The notes: a model not told the origin generated them from the sequence alone. DNA of 64,000 nt from Pseudomonas sp. GM74 (GCF_000282455.1 NZ_AKJG01000155.1:25928-89927), one strand, 5' to 3'; shown: positions 17,457 to 25,885, numbered from the stretch's first letter. Program-made: numbers and translations.

Positions 17457-18308
17457 TCAAGAAGTTCTGGGTTTGCCGTCAATGGCAGCTGTTGCATCCT
17501 TTGTAGCAGGTACGGCGCTGGGCAGATGGCGGGCAATCAACCCACGATAGGCTGCAGCACCGAGGCAGGCACCGACAATCGGTGCAAAAACAGGAATCAG
17601 GAAATACGGGATATTGCGCCCGCCAGTGAAGGAAATTTCACCCCAGCCAGCGAAGAAAGTCATCAGTTTAGGGCCGAAGTCCCGCGCAGGGTTCATGGCA
17701 AAACCGGTCAGCGGCCCCATCGAACTGCCGATCACCGCAATCAGCAGGCCGATCAGCAGCGGTGCCAACGGGCCTTTTGGCAGGCCATTGTTGTCATCGG
17801 TCAGGGACATGATCACGCCCATCAGGATGGCCGTGATGATCACCTCGACCAGAAATGCCTGGGCGGTGGTCAGCGCTGGATTCGGGAAGGTGGAGAACAC
17901 GGAGGCCAACTCAAGGCTGGCTTGAGTGCCGCGAACCATATGGTGTGATTGTTCGAATTCGAAGAATAGATTGCTGTAGAGGGTGTAGACCAATAGCGCT
18001 CCACAGAAGGCACCCGCCACTTGGGCGAGTATGTAGAAAGGCAATTTGCGCTTATCGAAGTCCGCGAAAATGCTCAGGGCAATGCTGACGGCAGGGTTCA
18101 GATGAGCCCCGGAAACCCCGGCGGTAAGGTAGATCGCCATGCTGACGCCGACGCCCCAGATAATGCTGATTTCCCACAAGCCAAAACTGGCACCCGCGAC
18201 CTTGAGCGCGGCAACGCAACCTGTACCAAAAAAGATCAGCAGCGCCGTACCCAGAAACTCGGCCATGCATTGGCTCGAGAGCGACGGTTGTTGTAAAGCA
18301 GTTGTCAT
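17457..18308 (-). CDS. glpF: Glycerol uptake facilitator (aquaglyceroporin)
   Basis: This MIP channel lets glycerol diffuse through the inner membrane. ATG 18308 is preceded by GAGG and gives 283 residues (MTTALQQPSL), with six TM helices and two half-helices. Both pore motifs are intact: HLNPAVS in the first half and MNPARD in the second; the Asp after the second NPAR is typical of glycerol-conducting members. It is the first gene of glpFK. An A-rich, Hfq/Crc-like site sits directly at its translation start region. Confidence 0.96.
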   Translation of the reverse strand: MTTALQQPSLSSQCMAEFLGTALLIFFGTGCVAALKVAGASFGLWEISIIWGVGVSMAIYLTAGVSGAHLNPAVSIALSIFADFDKRKLPFYILAQVAGAFCGALLVYTLYSNLFFEFEQSHHMVRGTQASLELASVFSTFPNPALTTAQAFLVEVIITAILMGVIMSLTDDNNGLPKGPLAPLLIGLLIAVIGSSMGPLTGFAMNPARDFGPKLMTFFAGWGEISFTGGRNIPYFLIPVFAPIVGACLGAAAYRGLIARHLPSAVPATKDATAAIDGKPRTS

Positions 18309-18314
18309 TGAAAC

Positions 18315-18333
18315 CTCATTTTTTTTTGTTGTC
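18315..18333 (-). promoter_or_regulatory. A-rich Hfq/Crc (CA-motif-like) site at the glpF ribosome binding site
   Basis: On the minus strand the sequence reads GACAACAAAAAAAAATGAGG, ending in the GAGG Shine-Dalgarno sequence of glpF. It contains AAnAAnAA, the motif bound by Hfq with Crc in pseudomonads to block translation of catabolic mRNAs when preferred carbon sources are present. Confidence 0.55.
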
Positions 18334-18657
18334 TGGCGCTTTTTTCCATCATGGTCGGAGCGCGTTTTTCGCCGAGGCAGGATCCCCATCCTGGTCGCGG
18401 TTTACTGCTGGGTGCAACGGTAGGGCGTTTCGTGCAGTTTCATAAACGAAAAAATATAGACAAGAAACGCTGCTGTCAAAGGTCGAAAGTGAACCGTCGG
18501 TCATAAAGAAACTATTCGCTGTATGAATGAGCGAGTCATTGGGGAATGGGATGGCCAGGCAATGGCGTCATGGATGCGCCGCCGTAGAGCCTTTTAACAA
18601 TCAATGTCCTAGAATCGGGCGCAGTATTTTTCTTCTGTCGCCCAGTCTGGAGCTGTC
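18334..18657. other. Non-coding gap between divergent glpF and ybaK
   Basis: This stretch lies between two divergent genes and must hold both promoters. It includes an A+T-rich part around 18438-18510 with TCATAAACGAAAA-like sequence that could contain GlpR half-sites. I see no supported gene or clear operator palindrome. Confidence 0.5.
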
Positions 18658-19128
18658 ATGACCCCCGCATTGGATTTGTTGAAAAAGGTTCGGGCCGAAC
18701 ATCGCGTACACAGTTACGAACATGACCCCAAGGCCGCTTCCTACGGGCTGGAAGCGGCTGAAAAACTCGGGCTCGATCCGGCGCAGGTGTTCAAGACCTT
18801 GCTGGCGGCCAGCGAGAAGGGCGAGTTGCTGGTGGCCGTAGTGCCGGTTGTCGGCAGTCTGGACTTGAAAGGGCTGGCCCACGCCGCGGGCGTGAAAAAG
18901 GTCGAAATGGCCGACCCGGCGGCAGCGCAGCGCTCTACTGGCTATCTGTTGGGCGGGATCAGTCCGCTGGGGCAGAAAAAGCGTTTGCGTACCTTCATTG
19001 ATAGTTCGGCTCAGCCCTTCGCCAGCATTTTTGTCAGTGCGGGCCGACGTGGACTGGAAGTCGAACTGGCACCGGCGGTGCTGGCCGAACACACCCAGGC
19101 GAAGTTTGCCGATATCGGCCGCGCTTGA
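18658..19128 (+). CDS. ybaK: Cys-tRNA(Pro)/Cys-tRNA(Cys) deacylase YbaK
   Basis: YbaK hydrolyses Cys-tRNA(Pro) formed by mistake by prolyl-tRNA synthetase, acting in trans as an editing domain. The 156-residue protein shows YbaK/EbsC features: HSYEHDPKAASYGLEAAEKLGL near the N-terminus, VFKTLLA, AVVPV, the conserved Lys in GVKKVEMAD and GYLLGGISPLGQKKRL. It has an independent upstream region and lies about 100 bases before a PhzF-like gene. Confidence 0.93.
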   Translation: MTPALDLLKKVRAEHRVHSYEHDPKAASYGLEAAEKLGLDPAQVFKTLLAASEKGELLVAVVPVVGSLDLKGLAHAAGVKKVEMADPAAAQRSTGYLLGGISPLGQKKRLRTFIDSSAQPFASIFVSAGRRGLEVELAPAVLAEHTQAKFADIGRA

Positions 19129-19229
19129 AGACCAAGTGCAGCGCTGTATGGTGAAAATCAGCCTGCTCTGTCACTGGTGCCGGCTGGGCCAGCGCGGCAT
19201 GCTCGGCGGTCTGACAAAGGGAGAAGGTT

Positions 19230-20012
19230 ATGCAGCTTGAGTTTCATCAGGTCGACGCGTTCAGCAATCAGCCATTCAGTGGCAATCCGGCGATGGTCTA
19301 TCGGCTCGATACATGGCTCGCCGATGAGTTGATGCAAAAGATTGCCGCCGAACACAATCTAGCCGAAACAGCGTTTGTGGTGCGTGAAGGGCAGGGCTGG
19401 CACATCCGTTGGTTTACGCCGACCACCGAGGTGCCATTGTGCGGCCACGCGACGCTGGCCAGCGCCCATGTGCTGTTTGAGGTCTATAAAGAGCCCGTCG
19501 AACGGCTGGACTTCACCTGCAAATCCGGTCCATTGAGCGTGACCCGTGAAGATGGACGATTGTGGCTGGATTTCCCGTCGATCACTGCGGCGCCGGTGAG
19601 CGTGATCTCGGACATCGAGCGTGCACTGGGTGTGAAGGCTGTCGAGGTACTGGCTTCGAATGAGCTGTTCGTGGTGCTGGAGTCGGAGCAAGCCGTGCTC
19701 GACTGCAAGCCGGACATGGTGGCCCTGGCAAAACTGCCGTGGTTGGGCGCTATCGTGACGGCGCAGGGCGAGCAGCACGATTTTGTTTCCCGTTACTTCG
19801 CCCCGGCAATCGGCATCAATGAGGACCCGGTGACCGGATCGACCCATTGCCTTCTGATTCCGTATTGGTCGAAGCGTTTGGGTAAGTCGAGCCTGACGGC
19901 CTATCAGCGTTCGACGCGGGGCGGGGAGTTGTTCTGCCGGCTGGAAGGCGAGCGGGTGATGATCGGCGGGGATGCAACGCTCGTAGCAAGCGGAACGCTT
20001 TTGCTGGGTTAG
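19230..20012 (+). CDS. PhzF family isomerase/epimerase-like protein
   Basis: This 260-residue protein has the two-domain diaminopimelate-epimerase-like fold of the PhzF family (MQLEFHQVDAFSNQPFSGNPAMV; WFTPTTEVPLCGHATLASAHVL; GINEDPVTGSTHC). E47 in AEHNLAETAFV corresponds to the general acid/base of PhzF. True PhzF isomerises dihydro-hydroxyanthranilate in phenazine synthesis, but no other phz gene lies here. It is therefore one of the many stand-alone relatives of unknown substrate. The start codon has AAGGAGA-like sequence upstream. Confidence 0.88.
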   Translation: MQLEFHQVDAFSNQPFSGNPAMVYRLDTWLADELMQKIAAEHNLAETAFVVREGQGWHIRWFTPTTEVPLCGHATLASAHVLFEVYKEPVERLDFTCKSGPLSVTREDGRLWLDFPSITAAPVSVISDIERALGVKAVEVLASNELFVVLESEQAVLDCKPDMVALAKLPWLGAIVTAQGEQHDFVSRYFAPAIGINEDPVTGSTHCLLIPYWSKRLGKSSLTAYQRSTRGGELFCRLEGERVMIGGDATLVASGTLLLG

Positions 20013-20020
20013 CTCCAATC

Positions 20021-20052
20021 CAATTGTGGGAGCAAGCCCGCTCCCACAATTG
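20021..20052. repeat. Single REP palindrome between convergent genes
   Basis: CAATTGTGGGAGC and GCTCCCACAATTG form a near-perfect 32-base palindrome between the PhzF-like and ABC ATPase stop codons. It may act as a terminator or transcript stabiliser. Confidence 0.88.
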
Positions 20053-20063
20053 TTTCGTGTGTA

Positions 20064-21173
20064 TCAGTTGGCTGTGCTGTAGCGCCGGACGCCCGATTCA
20101 ACAGCAGGAATCTGCGCCGCCGTGCTGCCGGACGCCTGGAACAGCACCAGGTGTTCAGCCGCGACACGAATACCCACATCCGCCCCAACCTGACGGTCGA
20201 CATGGCTCGGGAAGATCGATTCCAGCTGTGCGCCTGTCGGCAGTTGCAAGCGATACAGGGTCGATGCACCCAGGAACGTCTTGCCGGCAATTCGTGCCTT
20301 CAGTGCGCTGTCGGGCGCATAGACGATATCGTCCGGGCGCAGCAGCACGTCCACGGCGCCGCCTACCGGCCAGGTGTAGGCCCGATTGCCGCGCAACTCA
20401 CCCAGCTCGGTTTGCACCGATTCGGGGCTGCTCAACTGACCGCGAATGAAATAGCCCTGACCGATGAAACTCGCCACGAAGGGTGTCAGGGGTTCGTGAT
20501 ACAGGTTGTAGGGCGTATCCCACTGCTCCAGACGACCTTCCTTGAACACGCCAACGTGGTCGCTGACCGCGAAGGCCTCCTCCTGATCGTGAGTCACCAG
20601 AATCGCACTGGTGCCACGGGCCTTGAGGATGTCGCGTACTTCATGGCTGAGCTTGCGGCGCAATTCGCCATCGAGGTTGGAGAACGGTTCATCGAGCAAC
20701 AGCAGTTGCGGTTCCGGCGCCAAGGCGCGGGCCAGGGCGACACGTTGCTGCTGGCCACCTGAAAGCTCGTGGGGGAAGCGCTTGCCGAGGTTCTTCAGGT
20801 TGACCAGTTCCAGCAGTTCTTCGGTCACGCGATCCTTTTGCGGATGCTTGCGAATGCCGAAGGCGATGTTGTCGGCCACGCTCAAATGCGGAAACAGCGC
20901 GTAGTCCTGGAACACCATGCCGATGCGGCGTTTCTCCGGGGCAAGGGTGAAACCGGCGCTGGAGATCGTCTCGCCTGCCAGCTGGATTTCGCCTTCGTGT
21001 ACCGGTTCGAAACCGGCAATCGCCCGCAGGGTGGTGGTCTTGCCGCAACCCGAGGAGCCCAGCAGGCAACCGATGTCGCCTGCGTTGAGGTGCAGGTTGA
21101 GGTTCTGCACCACGCGCTGGTCTTGATAGCCGCAGGCGAGGTTGCGCAGGTTAAGCAGTAATGGCTGGCTCAT
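20064..21173 (-). CDS. ABC transporter ATP-binding protein (FbpC/PotA-like), no permease nearby
   Basis: This 369-residue ATPase belongs to the class that energises iron(III), polyamine or sugar importers. It shows Walker A (GSSGCGKTT), Q-loop (FQDYALFPHLS), signature LSGGQQQRVALARAL, Walker B (LLLLDEP) and H-loop (VTHDQEEAF). The C-terminal TOBE-like domain from about residue 245 is what importer ATPases of this class use for regulation. Its ATG overlaps the argF stop by four bases (ATGA), so the two are translationally coupled. No permease or binding protein lies in the window. The same pairing is remembered from P. aeruginosa (PA3537-PA3538). The substrate is unknown. Confidence 0.88.
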   Translation of the reverse strand: MSQPLLLNLRNLACGYQDQRVVQNLNLHLNAGDIGCLLGSSGCGKTTTLRAIAGFEPVHEGEIQLAGETISSAGFTLAPEKRRIGMVFQDYALFPHLSVADNIAFGIRKHPQKDRVTEELLELVNLKNLGKRFPHELSGGQQQRVALARALAPEPQLLLLDEPFSNLDGELRRKLSHEVRDILKARGTSAILVTHDQEEAFAVSDHVGVFKEGRLEQWDTPYNLYHEPLTPFVASFIGQGYFIRGQLSSPESVQTELGELRGNRAYTWPVGGAVDVLLRPDDIVYAPDSALKARIAGKTFLGASTLYRLQLPTGAQLESIFPSHVDRQVGADVGIRVAAEHLVLFQASGSTAAQIPAVESGVRRYSTAN

Positions 21174-22093
21174 GCGTGGTGGTACGAAGGCGGAACGAGG
21201 AATTCGAGCAAGGCCTTTTGCGCATGCAGACGATTTTCGGCTTGATCCCAGGCCACAGAGCGCGGGTCGTCGAGCAGGTCGACGCTGATTTCTTCGCCAC
21301 GGTGCGCCGGCAGGCAGTGCATGAACAGCACGTCTTCAGCGGCCAGGTCGAGCAGGGCGCGGTTGACCTGGTACGGTGCGAACAGTTGCAGACGCTTGGC
21401 GGTTTCCTCTTCCTGGCCCATGGAGGTCCAGACGTCGGTGCTCACCAGATGCGCACCACGCACGGCTTCCTTCGGGTCGCGAACGATAGTGACCCGATCG
21501 CCGGCCTTGGCCAGGAACACCGGGTTGGGCTCGTAGCCTTCCGGGCAGGCAACGCGCAACTGGAAGTCGAACTGGATCGCCGCTTCTATATAGCTGTTGC
21601 ACATGTTGTTGCCATCGCCGATCCAGGCCACGGTCTTGCCCTGGATGGAGCCGCGGTGTTCGAGGAAGGTCTGCATGTCGGCAAGCAACTGGCACGGGTG
21701 CAGGTCATCGGACAGGCCGTTGATCAGCGGGACGCGCGAATTGGCGGCGAATTCTGTCAGGGTGCTGTGGGAAAACGTACGGATCATCACCGCATCGAGC
21801 ATGCTCGACATGACAATGGCGGCGTCGCCGATCGGCTCGCCACGGCCCAGTTGGGTGTCACGGGGCGACAGGAAGATCGCCTGGCCACCGAGCTGGATCA
21901 TGCCGGCCTCGAAGGAGATCCGGGTACGGGTCGAGGATTTCTCGAAAATCATCCCGAGCACGCGGTTTTTCAGAGGCTCGAACAGTACGCCGCGGTTACG
22001 CAGGTCCTTGAGCTCAACGCCTCGACGGATCACGCTGACCAGCTCTTCGGGCGTGCAATCCATCAGGGAGAGAAAGTGCCTTGCGCTCATCAT
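21170..22093 (-). CDS. argF: Ornithine carbamoyltransferase, anabolic
   Basis: The enzyme makes citrulline from ornithine and carbamoyl phosphate in arginine synthesis. The protein of about 306 residues has the carbamoyl-phosphate motif STRTR (FEKSSTRTRISFEAGM), HPCQ (DDLHPCQLLAD) and the ornithine loop HCLPAHRG. Two adjacent start codons (22093 and 22090) are possible. The catabolic ArcB type is about 335 residues and sits in arc operons, so this is the anabolic enzyme. ArgR-like half-sites lie upstream, and an ABC ATPase gene overlaps the 3' end. Confidence 0.96.
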   Translation of the reverse strand: MMSARHFLSLMDCTPEELVSVIRRGVELKDLRNRGVLFEPLKNRVLGMIFEKSSTRTRISFEAGMIQLGGQAIFLSPRDTQLGRGEPIGDAAIVMSSMLDAVMIRTFSHSTLTEFAANSRVPLINGLSDDLHPCQLLADMQTFLEHRGSIQGKTVAWIGDGNNMCNSYIEAAIQFDFQLRVACPEGYEPNPVFLAKAGDRVTIVRDPKEAVRGAHLVSTDVWTSMGQEEETAKRLQLFAPYQVNRALLDLAAEDVLFMHCLPAHRGEEISVDLLDDPRSVAWDQAENRLHAQKALLEFLVPPSYHHA

Positions 22094-22195
22094 TGACTAC
22101 CTTTTGCTACAAACCGCAGATGCTCAAAGCCTTGTTTAACGGAACAACGGGCGAGACCTGCGGCGTAAGCCGCACGGGGGCGACGAAATAGGGGG

Positions 22196-22237
22196 AGGCG
22201 CGATCTTATAATTAAATGTCGCGTCTTACCAATAGGG
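22196..22237. promoter_or_regulatory. Candidate ArgR operator upstream of argF
   Basis: Two half-sites lie exactly 21 bases apart: AGGCGC-N8-AA at 22196 and TGTCGC-N8-AA at 22217. The second matches the P. aeruginosa ArgR consensus TGTCGC-N8-AA-N5 perfectly. The site lies about 105-140 bases before the argF start. Confidence 0.65.
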
Positions 22238-22665
22238 CTACAGTTTTTAGGGAGTTTCAGAGGTGCTACGGGTTCACCGAGGTAGCGCTTTTGAAGCCTG
22301 TTTCCTGATAGCAGCGGTTCATTTGTACACCGGCCCCTCGGGACTTGGCAATCAGGCGGGGCGGCAATGGTGCGCTGACAGTCGGTTTCTGACCTGTCAT
22401 TCATCGGCGCCGGGCTCGACGAGCACTGGCGCCTGATCGGCGAACTGACCGGTGTGCATGGCCCCCACGGGCCGATTGAAGCCCTGCAGGAAATCCAGTT
22501 GCAGGCGCCGCCCAGGCTGCCTTCGAACTGAACCCGGGCAGCCATCGGCTGGCCTGATACCCCTCGATTCACAAGACGAACGTCGCTGGCGTGGCGGCGG
22601 CTCTGGCGCCATAGTTTTGTTTCCGCGGCCAACGCTGCCCGCCCAAAACAAGACAGAGACTGGCC
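22238..22665. other. Gap between argF operator and molybdoenzyme gene, possible gene remnant
   Basis: The first part is ordinary non-coding sequence. From about 22390 to 22530 the composition becomes codon-like in both directions: a plus-strand frame ends in PIEALQEIQLQAPPRLPSN and a minus-strand frame ends in QFADQAPVLVEPGADE. Neither has a convincing start, length or family, so I call no gene. It may be a decayed reading frame. Confidence 0.4.
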
Positions 22666-24774
22666 ATGACCAAGACTCTCCATCACCGTGCGTGCCATTT
22701 GTGCGAAGCCATCTGTGGCCTGACCATCGAAACCACCGAGGTCGAAGGCGGTAGCGTCCAGATCACATCGATCAAGGGCGACTCTGAGGACACGTTCAGC
22801 CGTGGGCACATCTGTCCCAAGGCCGTGGCCCTGCAAGACATTCAGAGCGATCCGGATCGCCTGCATCAGCCGATGCAGCGGGTGGGCAATGAGTGGCAGC
22901 CCATCGAGTGGGAAGCGGCATTCAATCTGGTCGCCGAACGCCTCGCCGCCATTCAGGAGCATCACGGGCAAAACGCCGTGGCGGTCTATCAGGGCAACCC
23001 GAGCGTGCACAATTACGGGTTGATGACCCACAGCAATTACTTCCTCGGCCTGTTGAAAACCCGCAATCGGTTTTCCGCCACCTCGGTCGATCAATTGCCC
23101 CATCACCTGACCAGTCATTTGATGTACGGCCACGGTCTGTTGCTGCCAATCCCGGACATCGATCACACCGATTTCATGTTGATCCTGGGCGGCAACCCGC
23201 TGGCGTCGAACGGCAGCATCATGACCGTGCCGGATGTGGAAAAACGCTTGAAGGCGATACAGGCCCGGGGTGGCAAGGTGGTGGTGGTCGATCCGCGTCG
23301 TAGTGAGACGGCGGCGATTGCCGACCAACATCTGTTCGTGCGCCCGGGCGGTGATGCCGCGCTGTTGTTCGGCATGCTCAATACCCTGTTCGCTGAAGGT
23401 CTGACACGTGACAGCCATCTGCCGGTGGACGGCCTGGAGGATGTACGCAAGGCCGTTGCGCCGTTCACTGCCGAGGCCATGAGCCCGTTGTGCGCCGTGC
23501 CGGCCGAACAGATCCGCCAGTTGGCGCGGGACTTCGCCGCGGCACCGAGTGCAGTCTGCTATGGCCGCATGGGCGTTTCGACCCAGGTCTTCGGTACGCT
23601 GTGCCACTGGGTGGTGCAGTTGATCAATCTGGTCACCGGCAATCTCGATCGCGTGGGTGGCGCCTTGTGCACCGAGCCGGCAGTGGACCTGGTGGCGACG
23701 ACTTCGGGCGGGCATTTCAATCTGTGGCAGAGCCGGGTTTCCGGGCGCCCGGAGTACGCAGGAGAACTACCTGTCTCGGCGCTGGCCGAGGAGATGCTCA
23801 CCGAAGGGGAAGGTCAAGTCCGGGCGCTGATCACCGTGGCGGGCAATCCGGTGCTGTCCACACCCAATGGCCGACAACTCGAACAGGCGCTGGACGGGTT
23901 GGAATTCATGGTCAGCATCGACCTGTACATCAATGAAACCACGCGTTACGCCGACCTGATCCTGCCGTCTACATCGGCGCTGGAAAACGACCATTACGAC
24001 ACCACCTTCAATCTGTTTGCGGTGCGCAACGTCAGCCGCTTCAACCGCGCCATCCTCGCCAAACCCAAAGGTGCATTGCACGACTGGGAGATCTTCGTCG
24101 GCCTGGCCAAGGCATTTGCCGCCAGGACCGGTAAAGAACTGAAGCCCACCATCGCCCCTGCGCAAATGATCGATCGCGGCCTGCGCATGGGGATGTACGG
24201 CGACAATTCAGAGCACAAGCTGTCGCTGGCGACTTTGTTCGATTATCCCCATGGCGTCGATCTGGGCGCGCTCAAGCCTAACCTGGCGCTCCGCCTGAAG
24301 ACTGCCAATCAACGCATCCAGGCCGCGCCGGCCGCGATTCTCGCTGACCTGGCGCGCTTCGCAGCCTTGCAGGCGCCGGCCGCCGACGAGTTGTTGATGA
24401 TTGGCCGCCGACATGTGCGCAGCAATAACTCATGGATGCATAACTATCATCGGTTGGTGAAAGGCAAGCCGCGTCACCAGTTGCTGATGCATCCGGACGA
24501 TCTGGCCAGCCGCGGGCTCAGCGACGGGCAGCGCGTCCGGGTCAGTTCGCGGGTGGGTGTGATCGAAGTCGAAGTGCTTGGCAGCCTGGACATGATGAAA
24601 GGCGTGGTCAGCCTGCCGCACGGCTGGGGTCACGCGCGGCCGGGCGTGCAAATGACGATTGCCAGCAGCCAGCCGGGCTCAAGCGCCAACGACCTGACCG
24701 ACGACTGCCAGCTTGACGAGTTGTCGGGAAATGCTGCACTCAATGGTGTGCCGGTGACCGTGGCGGCGGCTTGA
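22666..24774 (+). CDS. Molybdopterin-dependent oxidoreductase (DMSO reductase superfamily)
   Basis: The 702-residue protein belongs to the formate dehydrogenase/nitrate reductase branch. An N-terminal [4Fe-4S] cluster is indicated by C10, C13, C17 and C50 (CHLCEAIC, HICPK). The bis-MGD binding domains follow (LILGGNPLASNGS, VVVDPRRSETA, VAGNPVLSTPNGRQL), and the C-terminal molydop-binding domain from about 590 contains HPDDLASRGLSDGQRVRVSSR. At the position of the Mo-ligating Cys/SeCys the protein has SVDQLPH, so D142 is the likely ligand. There is no Tat signal, so it is probably cytoplasmic. No redox partner subunit lies next to it. Substrate unknown. Confidence 0.9.
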   Translation: MTKTLHHRACHLCEAICGLTIETTEVEGGSVQITSIKGDSEDTFSRGHICPKAVALQDIQSDPDRLHQPMQRVGNEWQPIEWEAAFNLVAERLAAIQEHHGQNAVAVYQGNPSVHNYGLMTHSNYFLGLLKTRNRFSATSVDQLPHHLTSHLMYGHGLLLPIPDIDHTDFMLILGGNPLASNGSIMTVPDVEKRLKAIQARGGKVVVVDPRRSETAAIADQHLFVRPGGDAALLFGMLNTLFAEGLTRDSHLPVDGLEDVRKAVAPFTAEAMSPLCAVPAEQIRQLARDFAAAPSAVCYGRMGVSTQVFGTLCHWVVQLINLVTGNLDRVGGALCTEPAVDLVATTSGGHFNLWQSRVSGRPEYAGELPVSALAEEMLTEGEGQVRALITVAGNPVLSTPNGRQLEQALDGLEFMVSIDLYINETTRYADLILPSTSALENDHYDTTFNLFAVRNVSRFNRAILAKPKGALHDWEIFVGLAKAFAARTGKELKPTIAPAQMIDRGLRMGMYGDNSEHKLSLATLFDYPHGVDLGALKPNLALRLKTANQRIQAAPAAILADLARFAALQAPAADELLMIGRRHVRSNNSWMHNYHRLVKGKPRHQLLMHPDDLASRGLSDGQRVRVSSRVGVIEVEVLGSLDMMKGVVSLPHGWGHARPGVQMTIASSQPGSSANDLTDDCQLDELSGNAALNGVPVTVAAA

Positions 24775-24871
24775 ATCAGTCTGACGGAGAGACCGAGCAG
24801 GGCGCTCGGCTTTCCGTTACAATGCGCCACCGTGCCGACCCATGAGTCGGAAAGTTCAGCCGAGGTGCTCC

Positions 24872-25213
24872 ATGGATATCATCGAAACGATTAAAGAGCA
24901 GATTGCCAACAACACCATTCTGCTTTACATGAAAGGCTCGCCGAATGCCCCGCAGTGCGGCTTCTCCGCGAAAGCCGCGCAGGCCGTGATGGCGTGTGGC
25001 GAAAAGTTTGCGTACGTGGACATCCTGCAGAACCCGGAAATCCGCGCCAACCTGCCAAAATACGCCAACTGGCCAACCTTCCCGCAACTGTGGGTTGCCG
25101 GTGAGCTGGTCGGCGGTAGCGACATCATGACTGAAATGGCTGCTGACGGTTCGCTGCAGAGCCTGATCAAGGACGCCGCCGCCAAGGCTGCTGCTCCAAA
25201 GACCGAAGCCTGA
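24872..25213 (+). CDS. grxD: Monothiol glutaredoxin, Grx4 type
   Basis: Grx4-type proteins carry and deliver [2Fe-2S] clusters, often with BolA. ATG 24872 follows GAGGTGCTCC and gives 113 residues (MDIIETIKEQIANNTILLYMKG); an in-frame ATG at 24842 lacks support. The monothiol active site is C29-G-F-S, and the glutathione-binding features WPTFPQLWVAGELVGGSDI are present. It lies close to the iron storage genes bfr and bfd. Confidence 0.96.
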   Translation: MDIIETIKEQIANNTILLYMKGSPNAPQCGFSAKAAQAVMACGEKFAYVDILQNPEIRANLPKYANWPTFPQLWVAGELVGGSDIMTEMAADGSLQSLIKDAAAKAAAPKTEA

Positions 25214-25222
25214 TTCGCCGTG

Positions 25223-25310
25223 TGTGGGAGCGGGCTTGCTCGCGAAGAACGATAACGCGGTTTCCAGATAAATCGTGTCGCCTGCTTCGCGAGCAAGCCC
25301 GCTCCCACAT
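25223..25310. repeat. REPIN after grxD
   Basis: Opposed REP units (GTGGGAGCGGGCTTGCTCGC and its complement) around a spacer of about 40 bases. Confidence 0.9.
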
Positions 25311-25344
25311 CAGGATTTCAGGGTAAACCTGAATTCCGGGTAAC

Positions 25345-25382
25345 AAAAAGCCCCGCCACTCGAAAGAGGGTGGGGCTTTTTA
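25345..25382. terminator. Bidirectional terminator between grxD and bfr
   Basis: Stem AAAAGCCCCGCCACTC pairs with GAGGGTGGGGCTTTTT around a GAAA loop, with A and T runs on both sides. Confidence 0.92.
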
Positions 25383-25408
25383 TTGCATCGAGATTAATGG
25401 CGTAGAAC

Positions 25409-25885
25409 TTACTCGTCTTCGCCCATCTGCGATTGCAGGTAGTTCTCAAGACCCACTTTATCGATCAGGCCCAATTGGGTTTCCAGCCAGTCGATATGTT
25501 CTTCTTCGGACTCGAGGATATCTTCAAGCAGTTCACGGCTACCGAAATCGCCAACTGTTTCGCAATGCGCGATGGCTACTTTCAAATCGGCATGGCCGGT
25601 TTTCTCGATACGCAGATCGCACTCCAGCATTTCCTTGGTGTGCTCGCCGATGTGCAGCTTGCCCAGGTCCTGGACGTTCGGCAGGCCTTCAAGGAACAGG
25701 ATGCGCTTGATCAGCTTGTCCGCGTGCTTCATCTCGTCGATGGACTCGTGGTACTCGTGCTTGCCGAGCTTGTTCAGGCCCCAATCTTCGTACATGCGTG
25801 CATGCAGGAAATATTGATTGATCGCGACCAGCTCATTGGCAAGGATCTTGTTGAGATGCTGGATGACTGTAACGTCGCCTTTCAT
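25409..25885 (-). CDS. bfr: Heme-containing bacterioferritin (BfrB type)
   Basis: Bacterioferritin forms a 24-mer shell that oxidises and stores iron. ATG 25885 gives 158 residues (MKGDVTVIQHLNKILANELVAINQYF). The ferroxidase ligands E18, E51, H54, E94, E127 and H130 can be placed, and M52 in IDEMKHADK is the axial ligand for heme between subunit pairs. It is separated from the bfd gene by about 200 bases, including the bfd terminator, so the two are separate units transcribed in the same direction. Confidence 0.96.
   Translation of the reverse strand: MKGDVTVIQHLNKILANELVAINQYFLHARMYEDWGLNKLGKHEYHESIDEMKHADKLIKRILFLEGLPNVQDLGKLHIGEHTKEMLECDLRIEKTGHADLKVAIAHCETVGDFGSRELLEDILESEEEHIDWLETQLGLIDKVGLENYLQSQMGEDE

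Noticed and set aside
15801..17948. Very long plus-strand open frame (715 codons) across glpK and part of glpF
   Set aside because: It lies antisense to two well-supported genes; high-G+C codon bias leaves the opposite strand open. The translation shows no family features.
19230..20012. Phenazine biosynthesis locus
   Set aside because: Only a lone PhzF-like gene is present; other phz genes are absent, so no phenazine pathway is claimed.
22090..23715. Minus-strand open frame of 541 codons from argF upstream region into the molybdoenzyme gene
   Set aside because: Most of it is antisense to the molybdoenzyme; the part in the gap is considered only as a possible remnant.
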